Assembly: GCA_036266995.1 (NCBI GenBank)
Contig: DATAWX010000123.1
Coordinates: 1 to 40,772 of the forward strand
Direction: 5' to 3'
DNA: 40,772 bases
Source of the DNA: GCA-003244245 sp036266995
GTDB taxonomy: Bacteria > Actinomycetota > Actinomycetes > Mycobacteriales > Pseudonocardiaceae
Shown in pieces: positions 32,207 through 40,744 of this stretch. How positions within the stretch are numbered: the first letter of the stretch is position 1; each line of letters opens with the position of its first letter. The notes beneath the pieces were generated by a model, which worked only from the letters and a program-made list of their open reading frames with translations, made no database searches and was not told the origin of the DNA. The position numbers were made by a program, and so were the translations under genes.

Positions 32207-34172
32207 GGCTGCGCTGCGCCGTGGGCAGCGCAGCCCGGCCGCCGCGCTGCCCGTTGCACGGGTGTGCGTGGACACCTCGCTGGCCCACCTCGACCGCCCG
32301 TTCGACTATCTCGTACCCGCTGAGCTCGACGAAACCGCAGCGCCCGGCGTGCGGGTGCGGGTGCGCTTCGCCGGCCGCTTGGTGGACGGATGGCTGCTTG
32401 CCCGAGCCGAGCACTCCGACCACCCGGGTCAGCTGGCCTGGCTCGAGCGGGTGGTCTCCGCCGAGCCGGCGCTCAGCGCTGAGGTCGCCGCACTCGCCCG
32501 GGCGGTCGCCGACCGCTGTGCGGGCACTATGAGCGACGTCCTGCGGTTGGCGGTGCCCCCGCGGCATGCCCGCACGGAGGCGGAGCCGCCCGCAGCTCCC
32601 GCGGCGCGCCCGCAACGGCCCCCGGCCGATGAATGGGGACGCTATCCCCGGGGGCCGGCGTTCCTGGACGCTCTGCATCAGGGCCGGGCGGCGCACGGAT
32701 GCTGGCAGGCGCTGCCGGGGGAGGACTGGCCCGCCCGGCTCGCGGAGACCGCCGTCACCGTCGCCGCCGCCGGTCGGGGTGCCTTGCTGGTACTACCCGA
32801 CCACCGGGACACCGCCCGGGTGCACGCCGCGGTGGTGGCCCTGGCCGGGTCCGACGCCGTGGTCACCCTCGCTGCCGAGTCCGGACCCGCGCAGCGGTAC
32901 CGCCGGTGGCTCGCGGTGCGCCGGGGCGCGGTACGCATCGTGGTCGGAACCCGGGCCGCGGCCTGGGCCCCGGTCGTGGGCCTAGGACTGATGGTGCTCT
33001 GGGACGACGGCGACGACCTGCATGCCGAACCGCGGGCTCCCTACCCGCACAGCCGACTGGTGCTCGGTCAGCGCGCCGTGCTGGAAGGGGGGGCGCTGCT
33101 GGTGGCCGGTTACGCCCGCACCGCGGAGACGCAGCTGTCGACCGAGACGGGATGGGCGCACGAGATCGTCGCAGCTCGGGATGCGGTACGGGCCGCAGCG
33201 CCGCGGGTCACCGCGATCGGGGACACCCAGCTGGCCCGGGACCCCGCGGCCCGCGCGGCGCGGCTGCCTGCCGTGGCATTCGAAGCGGCTCGCGCGGCGC
33301 TGAGCCGCGATCAGCCGGTTCTCGTGCAGGTGCCACGGCGCGGCTATGTTCCCGCGGTGGCCTGCCAGCAGTGCCGGGCCACGGCGCGTTGCCGGCGTTG
33401 CGCAGGCCCGCTGGCGCTGCTCACGGCTGGTCCGGCCAGCTGCCGGTGGTGCGGCACCATCGAGGCCGCTTACCGGTGCCAGGCCTGTGGTGCCGGCCGG
33501 CTCCGAGCGACGGTGGTCGGGGCCCGCCGCACCGCCGAGGAACTCGGCCGTTCCTTCCCCGGGGTGCCGCTGTATACCTCCGGCGGACGGGAGGTGCCGA
33601 CCGGCATCCCGCCGGGGCCGGCGTTGGTGATCTCCACGCCGGGGGCGGAGCCACTGGCCCGCTACGGTGCGGCGTTGCTGCTGGATGCCGCCGCGCTGCT
33701 GGCTCGTCCTGATCTTCGCGCGGTGGAGGAGGCGTTGCGGCGGTGGATGGCCGCAGCGGCGATGGTGCAGCCGGCCGCCGACGGCGGCCAGGTGGTGGTG
33801 GTCGCGGACGCGTCGCTTGCTGCGGTGCAGGCCCTCATCCGATGGGATCCGGCCGGCCACGCCCGGGCCGAGCTGGCCGCGCGCGCCGAGGTCGGTTTCC
33901 CGCCGGCGACCCGGATGGCCGCGTTGGAAGGCGCGCCGGCCACCGTGGAGGACGCCGGCGAGATGCTTGACCTGCCGCCGGAGGCTGTGCTGCTGGGTCC
34001 GGTGCCCGTCTTGGGGGATTCCGAGGGCGAGCGGGAACGGCTGTTGATCCGCGTTCCCCGTTCCGCTGGCTCGGCCCTGGCCAGCGCATTGGCCGCGCTG
34101 CAGGCGGGGCGCAGCGCGCGCAAAATGCCCGACTCGCTGCGGGTCCAGCTCGACCCGCAGCAGTTGGGCTGA
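32166..34172 (+). CDS. priA: Primosomal protein N' (PriA-like, helicase motifs lost)
   Basis: 668 aa. VARVCVDTSLAHLDRPFDYLVP is the PriA 3'-DNA-binding domain start. The zinc-binding region is intact (CQQCRATARCRRC, CRWCGTIEAAYRCQACG). The ATPase region is degenerate: no GxGKT Walker A, and LWDDGDDLH replaces the DEEH box. This loss is typical of actinobacterial PriA, which may act in replication restart as a structural factor. The first ~25 residues are encoded by a palindrome and a hairpin and are probably not conserved. A start further in is possible. Confidence 0.88.
   Translation: MSGKQCHDTVCHSRAALRRGQRSPAAALPVARVCVDTSLAHLDRPFDYLVPAELDETAAPGVRVRVRFAGRLVDGWLLARAEHSDHPGQLAWLERVVSAEPALSAEVAALARAVADRCAGTMSDVLRLAVPPRHARTEAEPPAAPAARPQRPPADEWGRYPRGPAFLDALHQGRAAHGCWQALPGEDWPARLAETAVTVAAAGRGALLVLPDHRDTARVHAAVVALAGSDAVVTLAAESGPAQRYRRWLAVRRGAVRIVVGTRAAAWAPVVGLGLMVLWDDGDDLHAEPRAPYPHSRLVLGQRAVLEGGALLVAGYARTAETQLSTETGWAHEIVAARDAVRAAAPRVTAIGDTQLARDPAARAARLPAVAFEAARAALSRDQPVLVQVPRRGYVPAVACQQCRATARCRRCAGPLALLTAGPASCRWCGTIEAAYRCQACGAGRLRATVVGARRTAEELGRSFPGVPLYTSGGREVPTGIPPGPALVISTPGAEPLARYGAALLLDAAALLARPDLRAVEEALRRWMAAAAMVQPAADGGQVVVVADASLAAVQALIRWDPAGHARAELAARAEVGFPPATRMAALEGAPATVEDAGEMLDLPPEAVLLGPVPVLGDSEGERERLLIRVPRSAGSALASALAALQAGRSARKMPDSLRVQLDPQQLG
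32205..32237. repeat. 13-bp perfect hairpin adjoining the palindrome
   Basis: CGGGCTGCGCTGC (32205-32217) pairs with GCAGCGCAGCCCG (32225-32237) across a 7-nt loop. It overlaps the 42-bp palindrome by two bases and lies within the first codons of priA. Confidence 0.85.
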
Positions 34173-34257
34173 CGGACATGCCGGGCATACTGCACCGGTG
34201 CCCGTCCAACCCTTCCGACTCGGTCCGCGCGCGCGCCTCGGTAAGGCGAGCTGAGTA

Positions 34258-35193
34258 GTGCGGCTCGTCTTCGCAGGTACGCCCGATGTGGCGGTGCGAT
34301 CACTGCAGGCACTTCTGGGCTGCGACCGGCACGATGTCGTCGCAGTGGTGACCCGGCCGGACGCGCCGGCCGGACGCGGGCGACGATCGACTCGTTCCCC
34401 GGTGGGTGCGCTGGCCGATGACGCGGGGCTGGAGGTGCTCACGCCGCGTCGCCCGGGACAACCGGACTTCCTGGGTCGGCTGTCCGAGCTTGCCCCGGAT
34501 TGCTGCCCGGTCGTCGGCTACGGCGCGCTGGTTCCGCGGGCGGCGCTGGACATCCCCCAACATGGCTGGGTGAACCTGCACTTCTCGCTGCTGCCCGCCT
34601 GGCGTGGTGCGGCTCCGGTGCAGGCCGCGATCCGGCACGGGGACAAGATCACTGGCGCATCGACCTTCGCGTTGGAGGAGGGGCTGGACACCGGGCCGGT
34701 GTACGGCACGGTCACCGAGGTGATCCGTCCAGACGACACCGCGGGGCAGTTGCTGTCCCGGTTGGCCGACTCCGGAGCAGCCCTACTGGTGGCCACCTTG
34801 GACGGGATCGCGGAGGGGACCATTCGCCCGGTTCTTCAGCCAGCCGATGGCGTCTCGTATGCCCCGAAGCTCACCGCGCAGGACGCTCATGTGGACTTCA
34901 GCGCTCCGGCTTTCGCGGTGCACCGCCAAGTACGAGCGGTCACGCCATCCCCGGGAGCCTGGACCCGATTCAGGGACCAACGCATCGGCCTCGGCCCAGT
35001 GCGGGTCGCCGACGTCCGCGACGTCGATGGCCTCGCCCGAGGGGAGCTGCAGGTGGCCAAACGAGAGGTGCTCGTCGGCACGGCCACCGGGGCGGTGCGG
35101 CTGGGTGATGTCACCGCGCCAGGCAAGCGAGCGATGCCCGCCCCGGATTGGGCTCGCGGTGCCCGACCGGAGCCTGGGGAGCGGTTCGAGTGA
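34258..35193 (+). CDS. fmt: Methionyl-tRNA formyltransferase
   Basis: 311-aa enzyme formylating initiator Met-tRNA. RLVFAGTPDVAVRSLQALL, the catalytic block WVNLHFSLLPAWRGAAPVQAAI (Asn-His) and the hinge ASTFALEEGLDTGPVY with catalytic Asp are clear, as is YAPKLTAQDAHVDF in the C-terminal domain. GTG 34258. The 85 bp before it hold no gene. Confidence 0.95.
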   Translation: MRLVFAGTPDVAVRSLQALLGCDRHDVVAVVTRPDAPAGRGRRSTRSPVGALADDAGLEVLTPRRPGQPDFLGRLSELAPDCCPVVGYGALVPRAALDIPQHGWVNLHFSLLPAWRGAAPVQAAIRHGDKITGASTFALEEGLDTGPVYGTVTEVIRPDDTAGQLLSRLADSGAALLVATLDGIAEGTIRPVLQPADGVSYAPKLTAQDAHVDFSAPAFAVHRQVRAVTPSPGAWTRFRDQRIGLGPVRVADVRDVDGLARGELQVAKREVLVGTATGAVRLGDVTAPGKRAMPAPDWARGARPEPGERFE

Positions 35194-35215
35194 CGGCCAA
35201 CGTCGAGGTCTTGCT

Positions 35216-36631
35216 GTGACCGTGCCCCGCAAGCCGTCCCGGCCGCCTCGTCCCGGGCCACCTCGGCGACGCTCCGGGCCACCCCGGCCACCGGTGAACG
35301 ATCCACCCCGGCAGGCGGCGTTGGACGCGCTGGCTGCGGTGCGGGAGCGTGCCGCGTACGCCAACCTGGTGTTGCCCGGCCTGTTGCGGCAGCGCGGGAT
35401 CAACGGCCGTGACGCCGCGCTGGCCACCGAGCTGTGCTACGGAACATGCCGCGCGCAGGGTCTGCTGGATGCGGTGCTGCAGTCCTGCGCGGATCGTCCG
35501 CTCTCGGAGGTGGACGGCGAGTTGCTGGACGCCCTGCGGCTGGGCAGCTACCAGTTGCTGCGGACCCGGGTGCCGCCACACGCCGCGGTCGCGACCACTG
35601 TGGATTTGGTCAGAGCCGGTCGTGGTAGCGCGGCGGCTGGCTTCGTCAACGCGGTCCTGCGCCGGGTCGGCGGCAAGGATGAAGCCGGCTGGGTAGCAGC
35701 GGTGGCGCCGGCCGCTGACGACGACCCGGTGGGCCACCTGGCGATGGCGCACCCCCATCCGCGGTGGATCGCGCAGGCGTTCACCGACGCCCTCGGCGGT
35801 GACCTGGGTGAGCTCGCCGAAGCGCTGGCCGCAGACGACACCCGCCCGCTGGTGCACCTCGCCGCGCGCCCAGGGCAGATCAGCGCCGCCGAGCTGGCCG
35901 AGCTGACCGGCGGCCGGGTTGCCCCGTATTCGCCTTCAGGTGTGCATTTGTCCGAAGGCGGAGACCCGGGTGAGCTGACCCCGGTACGCGATCACCTGGC
36001 CCAAGTGCAGGATGAGGGCAGCCAGCTCGTCACCCTCGCGTTGGCGTCGGTGCCGCTGGACGACCCCGATACCCGCTGGCTGGACCTGTGCGCCGGGCCG
36101 GGAGGCAAGGCAGCCCTGCTGGGTTCCCTGGCCGCGAGGCGCGAGTCAGTCGTGGATGCCGTGGAGAAGGCCGAGCATCGGGCCCGGTTGGTCAGCCAAG
36201 CGTGCGCCGGCTTGCCGGTGACGGTTCACCTGGCTGACGGCCGGGACAGCGGGCTGCCGCAACGACACTACGACCGGGTGTTGGTGGACGCGCCATGTAC
36301 CGGGCTCGGGGCGCTGCGGCGGCGACCGGAGGCACGCTGGCGCAGGCAGGCTGAGGACCTTGCTGGACTGGTCCGGCTGCAGCGGGAACTGTTGATCGCG
36401 GCGCTTCGACTGGCCCGCCCGGGGGGCGTGGTGGCCTACGTGATCTGCTCGCCGCACTTGGACGAAACGGTGGGCGTGGTAGCGGAGGTGCTGCGGCGCA
36501 CTGGTGCCACAGCGCTCGACGCGAGGCCGCAGTTTCCCGGCGTGCCCCGGCTCGGCGGCGGACCTTACGTGCAACTGTGGCCGCACCGGCACGGCACCGA
36601 CGCGATGTTCTGCGCACTCCTACGTCGTTGA
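35216..36631 (+). CDS. rsmB: 16S rRNA m5C967 methyltransferase RsmB-like
   Basis: 471 aa. A basic Pro/Arg-rich N-terminus precedes a NusB-like RNA-binding domain (ELCYGTCRAQGLLDAVL) and the Rossmann methyltransferase domain: SAM motif LDLCAGPGGKAALLG, VDAPCTGLGALRRRPEARWR (release Cys) and VICSPHLDETVGVV (nucleophile Cys). GTG 35216 follows GAGG 23 bp after the fmt stop; the longer open frame lies inside fmt. Confidence 0.93.
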   Translation: MTVPRKPSRPPRPGPPRRRSGPPRPPVNDPPRQAALDALAAVRERAAYANLVLPGLLRQRGINGRDAALATELCYGTCRAQGLLDAVLQSCADRPLSEVDGELLDALRLGSYQLLRTRVPPHAAVATTVDLVRAGRGSAAAGFVNAVLRRVGGKDEAGWVAAVAPAADDDPVGHLAMAHPHPRWIAQAFTDALGGDLGELAEALAADDTRPLVHLAARPGQISAAELAELTGGRVAPYSPSGVHLSEGGDPGELTPVRDHLAQVQDEGSQLVTLALASVPLDDPDTRWLDLCAGPGGKAALLGSLAARRESVVDAVEKAEHRARLVSQACAGLPVTVHLADGRDSGLPQRHYDRVLVDAPCTGLGALRRRPEARWRRQAEDLAGLVRLQRELLIAALRLARPGGVVAYVICSPHLDETVGVVAEVLRRTGATALDARPQFPGVPRLGGGPYVQLWPHRHGTDAMFCALLRR

Positions 36632-36636
36632 GAGGC

Positions 36637-36977
36637 TTACTCCTTGGCGGCCGTGACGAGGAAGTAGTCGATGAGTCCACGGTGGTATGCCTTCAGCCAG
36701 TTGCGGCCCCAACTGCCCTTGAACTCGGTCTGGGCCATCCAGGCGTCAAAGCCGTGCCAAACTCTCTCACCGATGCTTTCAAACCCGCACGTCAGCAAAA
36801 CCCGCCGTGAGAAGGTCATCCCGAAAGGAGTCGATTGCCGAGACGGCGTCGATTGCGTTATCGATCGGCTCGATCAGGCGTTGCAGTCGCCACTGGCGGT
36901 CGGTTCGGTCATAAAGAATGCTGCAACCGCAAGCGTGGGATCGATCTCCAAGCGGCGAAGGACGATGCGGTAGAGGT
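36637..36977 (-). pseudogene. Decayed gene fragment, frame-shifted
   Basis: Protein-like sequence is spread over different minus-strand frames: NLYRIVLRRLEIDPTLAVAA, then RQWRLQRLIEPIDNAIDAV, then a 60-residue piece (36637-36819) with WMAQTEFKGSWGRNWLKAYH and an end GLIDYFLVTAAKE. Each is well ordered but broken by stops or frame changes, as expected of a gene with at least two frameshifts. The last piece looks like an enzyme C-terminus, perhaps a SAM-dependent methyltransferase; I am not sure of the family. Confidence 0.5.
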
Positions 36978-37029
36978 TGGCCTGGCTCTCAGTCCGCTCG
37001 TGCCCGTTGGCGGCGCGGTCGGCCCGGGC

Positions 37030-37794
37030 CTACCCGTCGGATGCGGATCGGCCCACGTCGAGGCCACCCGAGGCCCGCAGGTGCTGCCCAGTCAACCAGC
37101 GGGCGTCAGGACCTGCGAGGAACGCCACCACGTCCGCCACATCCGCTGGCTGCCCGATCCGGCCAAGCGGGGTAATGCCGGCTACCAATTCGGCCATGCC
37201 CGGCGGGTTCGACTGCTGGAAGAGCTCAGTGTCGGTAGCGCCGGGTGAGACGGTGTTGACTGTGATGCCGCGCGCGCCAAGCTCCATAGCGCCGACCCGG
37301 GTCAGCTGTTCCACGGCGGCCTTGGTGGCGGAATAGATTCCCACGCCAGGTACCGGCAGGACCGTGTTGACCGTCGAGATGTTGATGATCCTCCCGCCGT
37401 GCCTCATCCGGCGAGCTGCCTCCTGCATGGCGAACAGCGTTCCCCTGAAGTTGACGGCTAGCACCCGATCGAGGTCCTCTTCCCGCACGTCGGCGATGCG
37501 CGCTCGCACACCGATGCCGGCACTGACGACCAGAATGTCGAGTCCTCCCAACCGCCGCTCCGCTTCGTCGAAGAGGTGGCGTACGTCGCTGACCAAGCCC
37601 TGGTCGGCGTGGACCGCTTCGGCCCGATGGCCGGCCGCAGCCACGGCCCTGCAGACATCGGCGGCCGCCTGCTCGGCCTGCACGAAGCTGAATACGACTG
37701 TTGCTCCGTCGCGTGCCAGGCGCTCGACGATGGCCCGTCCGATCCCGCGTGAACCTCCGGTCACCACGGCTGCCTTCCCGGCCAGTACCCCCAT
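37030..37794 (-). CDS. SDR-family oxidoreductase (3-oxoacyl-ACP reductase-like)
   Basis: 254-aa classical short-chain dehydrogenase. TGGSRGIGRAI (NAD(P) site), VSAGIG in place of NNAGxx, catalytic Ser in IINISTVNT and YSATK (Tyr, Lys), and a C-terminal PLGRIGQPADVADVVAFLAG are typical. A basic/neutral cofactor loop (FSFVQAEQAAADV) leaves NADPH versus NADH open. It runs opposite to its neighbours and diverges from the Clp gene. Substrate is unknown. Confidence 0.85.
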   Translation of the reverse strand: MGVLAGKAAVVTGGSRGIGRAIVERLARDGATVVFSFVQAEQAAADVCRAVAAAGHRAEAVHADQGLVSDVRHLFDEAERRLGGLDILVVSAGIGVRARIADVREEDLDRVLAVNFRGTLFAMQEAARRMRHGGRIINISTVNTVLPVPGVGIYSATKAAVEQLTRVGAMELGARGITVNTVSPGATDTELFQQSNPPGMAELVAGITPLGRIGQPADVADVVAFLAGPDARWLTGQHLRASGGLDVGRSASDG

Positions 37795-37976
37795 CGCGGC
37801 CCCTCCCCTTCGCCACTGACAAGCCTAGATCTGATGTTGTCTACGCGAAGGTTGTCGGGCTTACGCACCGCCAAGTAGAGCTCGCGCAGCGCGGAGGGCG
37901 GGCGGGGGGCATTATCAAGGGTGGTGTCGCGGTCGGCGACCGCTGGCGCGGTCGGCGGCGGACGAGGAGGCTCGAC

Positions 37977-40025
37977 ATGCCTGATGGGCCGTTCGGTTCT
38001 GGGTCTAACCCTCTTGAGGACCTCGTAAGCCGGCTGGTTGGTGGCCTTGAACAGTCCCTTGGCGGGCTGAGCAGGCCGGGCACGTCGACGCATCAGCTGG
38101 ACCGCTACGGCCGCGACCTCACCGCCGCCGCTCGGGCCGGACGCCTCGACCCGGTTATCGGGCGCGAGGACGAGGTCGAGCAGGTCCTCGAGGTGTTGTC
38201 CCGCCGGACCAAGAACAATCCGGTGCTGATCGGGGACCCCGGCGTCGGCAAGACAGCGATCGTCAACGGCATCGCCCAGCGGATAGCCGACGGCGCGGTC
38301 CCGGAACCGCTGCGCAACCGGCGACTGATCTCGCTCGATCTGCCGGCGATGCTGGCCGGCACCAAATACCGGGGTGAGTTCGAGGAACGGCTCACCGCGG
38401 TGATCGACGAGGTGACCACCGCGGCCCGCACGGTGGTGCTGTTTCTCGATGAGCTGCACACGGTGATCGGCGCTGGCGCGGGGGCCGAGGGCGGTGCGAT
38501 GGACGCCAGCAGCATGCTCAAGCCCGCGCTGGCCCGAGGCGACCTGCAGATGGTCGGCGCCACCACAATCGACGAGTACCGCCGCCACATCGAGCGGGAT
38601 CCGGCGCTGGAACGACGGTTCCAGCCCATCCTGGTGGCCGAAGCGAGCGTCGAGGACACCGTGGCGATCTTGCGCGGCCTGCGCAAACGCTACGAGTCAC
38701 ACCACCGCGTTCGCATCACCGACGAGGCCGTTGAAGCGGCTGCGCAGCTATCTCACCGGTATCTCACCGACCGGTTTCTGCCCGATAAGGCGATCGACCT
38801 GATCGACCGGGCCAGCGCCCGGGCCCGGAGGCGGGTCGAGACCCCGCGTGCGGACACTCGCGCGCTCGAGCTGCGCGTCGAGCAGCTCACCAGGGCCAAG
38901 GACATCGCGGTTGACGCCGAAGAGTACGAGCGGGCCGAGGCTCTTACCCGGGAGCTCGACCTGGCGATCGTCGAGTTGGAGACCGCTCACACCGCACCGG
39001 CCCACCCACCGGAGGTCAGCGCCGACGACGTGGCGGAGATCATCGCCAGTAGCACCGGCATCCCGGTAACGCAGCTCACCGAGGTGGAGCGGCACCGGCT
39101 GCTGCACCTCGAGGATCATCTGCGGCAGCGGGTCGTCGGGCAGGACGAAGCAGTCGAGGCAGTCGCGGAGGCGGTGCGGGCCAGCCGCGCGGGTCTCAAC
39201 CACCCGGACCGGCCAGTCGGATCGTTCCTGTTCCTCGGGCCTACCGGCGTGGGCAAGACGGAGCTGGCACGGGCACTGGCGCAGACCCTGTTCGGGTCGC
39301 GGGAGCGGCTGATCCGCCTCGACATGAGCGAATTCCAGGACAGACACACCGTGTCGCGGCTCATCGGCGCCCCTCCCGGCTATGTCGGTCACGACGAGCC
39401 TGGCCAGCTCACCGACGCCGTCCGCCGCACCCCGTACACCGTGGTGCTGCTGGATGAGATCGAGAAGGCGCACGCCGACGTCTCGAACATCCTGCTGCAA
39501 GTCTTCGATGCCGGTCGGCTCACCGATTCCCGGGGCCGGACCGCGAACTTCGCCAACACCGTGATCATCATGACCAGTAACCTCGGCGCCGATCAACTGC
39601 TGGCCGCGACCAGTACCGGGCGGTCAGTCGAGGAGGTGCGGGAGCCACTGATGGTCACCGTGCGGCGGCACTTCCGGCCGGAGTTCCTCAATCGGATCGA
39701 CGAGATCGTCCTGTTCCGTGGCCTCGATCGGCCGGGGCTTCGCGCGATCATCAAGCTCCTGCTCGAGCAGACCCAGCAGCGGCTGCGCGCGCAGAACATC
39801 ACCCTGCGCCTCGATGATCACGCCATCGACTGGATAGTCGATCGTGGCTACCAGCCGGAATACGGGGCGCGGCCGCTGCGCCGAGCCATCGGGCGTGAAC
39901 TGGACAGGAAACTGTCCCGTATGCTGCTCACTGAGGAGCTCCGACCAGGGCAGGAAGTCCATGGCAGCGTCGTCGAAGACCGGTTGGAACTCACCGTTTC
40001 CGAGTCGCAACCCCCGTTGAGCTGA
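37977..40025 (+). CDS. Hsp100/Clp AAA+ ATPase without N-domain
   Basis: 682 aa with two AAA+ modules: Walker A1 GDPGVGKT (86-93), Walker B1 VLFLDELHTVIGAG, then Walker A2 GPTGVGKTE (about 421-429), Walker B2 VVLLDEIEKAH and the C-terminal FRPEFLNRIDEIVLF. The usual ~150-aa Clp N-domain is replaced by ~45 low-complexity residues. The middle domain is short, ClpC-like (EEYERAEALTRELD). After TSNLGADQLL there is no VGF/IGF loop for ClpP docking, as in ClpB. ATG 37977 follows GGAGG; the open frame upstream is non-conserved. Confidence 0.88.
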   Translation: MPDGPFGSGSNPLEDLVSRLVGGLEQSLGGLSRPGTSTHQLDRYGRDLTAAARAGRLDPVIGREDEVEQVLEVLSRRTKNNPVLIGDPGVGKTAIVNGIAQRIADGAVPEPLRNRRLISLDLPAMLAGTKYRGEFEERLTAVIDEVTTAARTVVLFLDELHTVIGAGAGAEGGAMDASSMLKPALARGDLQMVGATTIDEYRRHIERDPALERRFQPILVAEASVEDTVAILRGLRKRYESHHRVRITDEAVEAAAQLSHRYLTDRFLPDKAIDLIDRASARARRRVETPRADTRALELRVEQLTRAKDIAVDAEEYERAEALTRELDLAIVELETAHTAPAHPPEVSADDVAEIIASSTGIPVTQLTEVERHRLLHLEDHLRQRVVGQDEAVEAVAEAVRASRAGLNHPDRPVGSFLFLGPTGVGKTELARALAQTLFGSRERLIRLDMSEFQDRHTVSRLIGAPPGYVGHDEPGQLTDAVRRTPYTVVLLDEIEKAHADVSNILLQVFDAGRLTDSRGRTANFANTVIIMTSNLGADQLLAATSTGRSVEEVREPLMVTVRRHFRPEFLNRIDEIVLFRGLDRPGLRAIIKLLLEQTQQRLRAQNITLRLDDHAIDWIVDRGYQPEYGARPLRRAIGRELDRKLSRMLLTEELRPGQEVHGSVVEDRLELTVSESQPPLS

Positions 40026-40037
40026 CCGCGCGATACC

Positions 40038-40718
40038 GTGCACCCTGTGCCACCTCAGCCGATGATCGCGCCGTCTATCCTGTCCGCCGATTTCGCCCGG
40101 CTGGCCGACGAGGCCAACGCCGTACCGGGCGCCGACTGGCTGCATGTCGATGTGATGGACGGGCACTTCGTGCCCAACCTCACTCTGGGTCTTCCCGTTG
40201 TGCAGAGCCTGATGAAGTACACCGATATCCCGATGGACTGCCATCTCATGATCGACAACCCGGATCGGTGGGCGATCAGCTACGCCGAAGCGGGCTGTTA
40301 CAACGTCACCATCCACGCCGAGGCCGCCCAGGACCCCATCAAGCTGGCGAAGGATCTGCGCGCCGCCGGGGCCAAAGCGGGCCTGTCGGTCAAACCCAAG
40401 ACCCCGCTGGAGCCCTGGGTAGAGGTGCTGCGGCACTACGACACGCTGCTGGTGATGAGTGTGGAGCCCGGCTTCGGTGGGCAGTCGTTCATCACCGAGG
40501 TGCTGGACAAGGTACGCACCGCCCGCCGGTTGGTGGACACCGGGCATCTCACCGTCCTGGTGGAGATCGACGGCGGGATCAACGCCGACACCATCGAGGC
40601 TGCTGCCGAGGCCGGGGTGGACTGTTTCGTCGCCGGTTCGGCGGTGTACGGGGCCGAGGACCCCGCGCGGGCCATGGAAGCGCTCCGGGCCCAGGCCCGG
40701 GCATGCAGCGGCCGGTGA
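40038..40718 (+). CDS. rpe: Ribulose-phosphate 3-epimerase
   Basis: 226-aa TIM-barrel enzyme of the pentose phosphate pathway. IAPSILSADFARLADE, HVDVMDGHFVPNLTLG (metal ligands), DCHLMIDNPD, VMSVEPGFGGQSF and VEIDGGINADT are diagnostic. GTG 40038 and GTG 40047 both fit; a TACCGT -10-like hexamer ends 7 bp before 40047, which would suit a leaderless start there. Confidence 0.95.
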   Translation: MHPVPPQPMIAPSILSADFARLADEANAVPGADWLHVDVMDGHFVPNLTLGLPVVQSLMKYTDIPMDCHLMIDNPDRWAISYAEAGCYNVTIHAEAAQDPIKLAKDLRAAGAKAGLSVKPKTPLEPWVEVLRHYDTLLVMSVEPGFGGQSFITEVLDKVRTARRLVDTGHLTVLVEIDGGINADTIEAAAEAGVDCFVAGSAVYGAEDPARAMEALRAQARACSGR

Positions 40719-40744
40719 GGCAGACCGCCCGGGAGGGATGAACC

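Noticed and set aside
32982..34442. 486-aa open frame antisense to priA
   Set aside because: Composition is typical of third-position GC shadows and no motif is recognisable.
37701..37976. Upstream extension of the Clp ATPase frame
   Set aside because: The extra 92 residues are antisense to the SDR start and basic low-complexity; ATG 37977 has a good GGAGG site.
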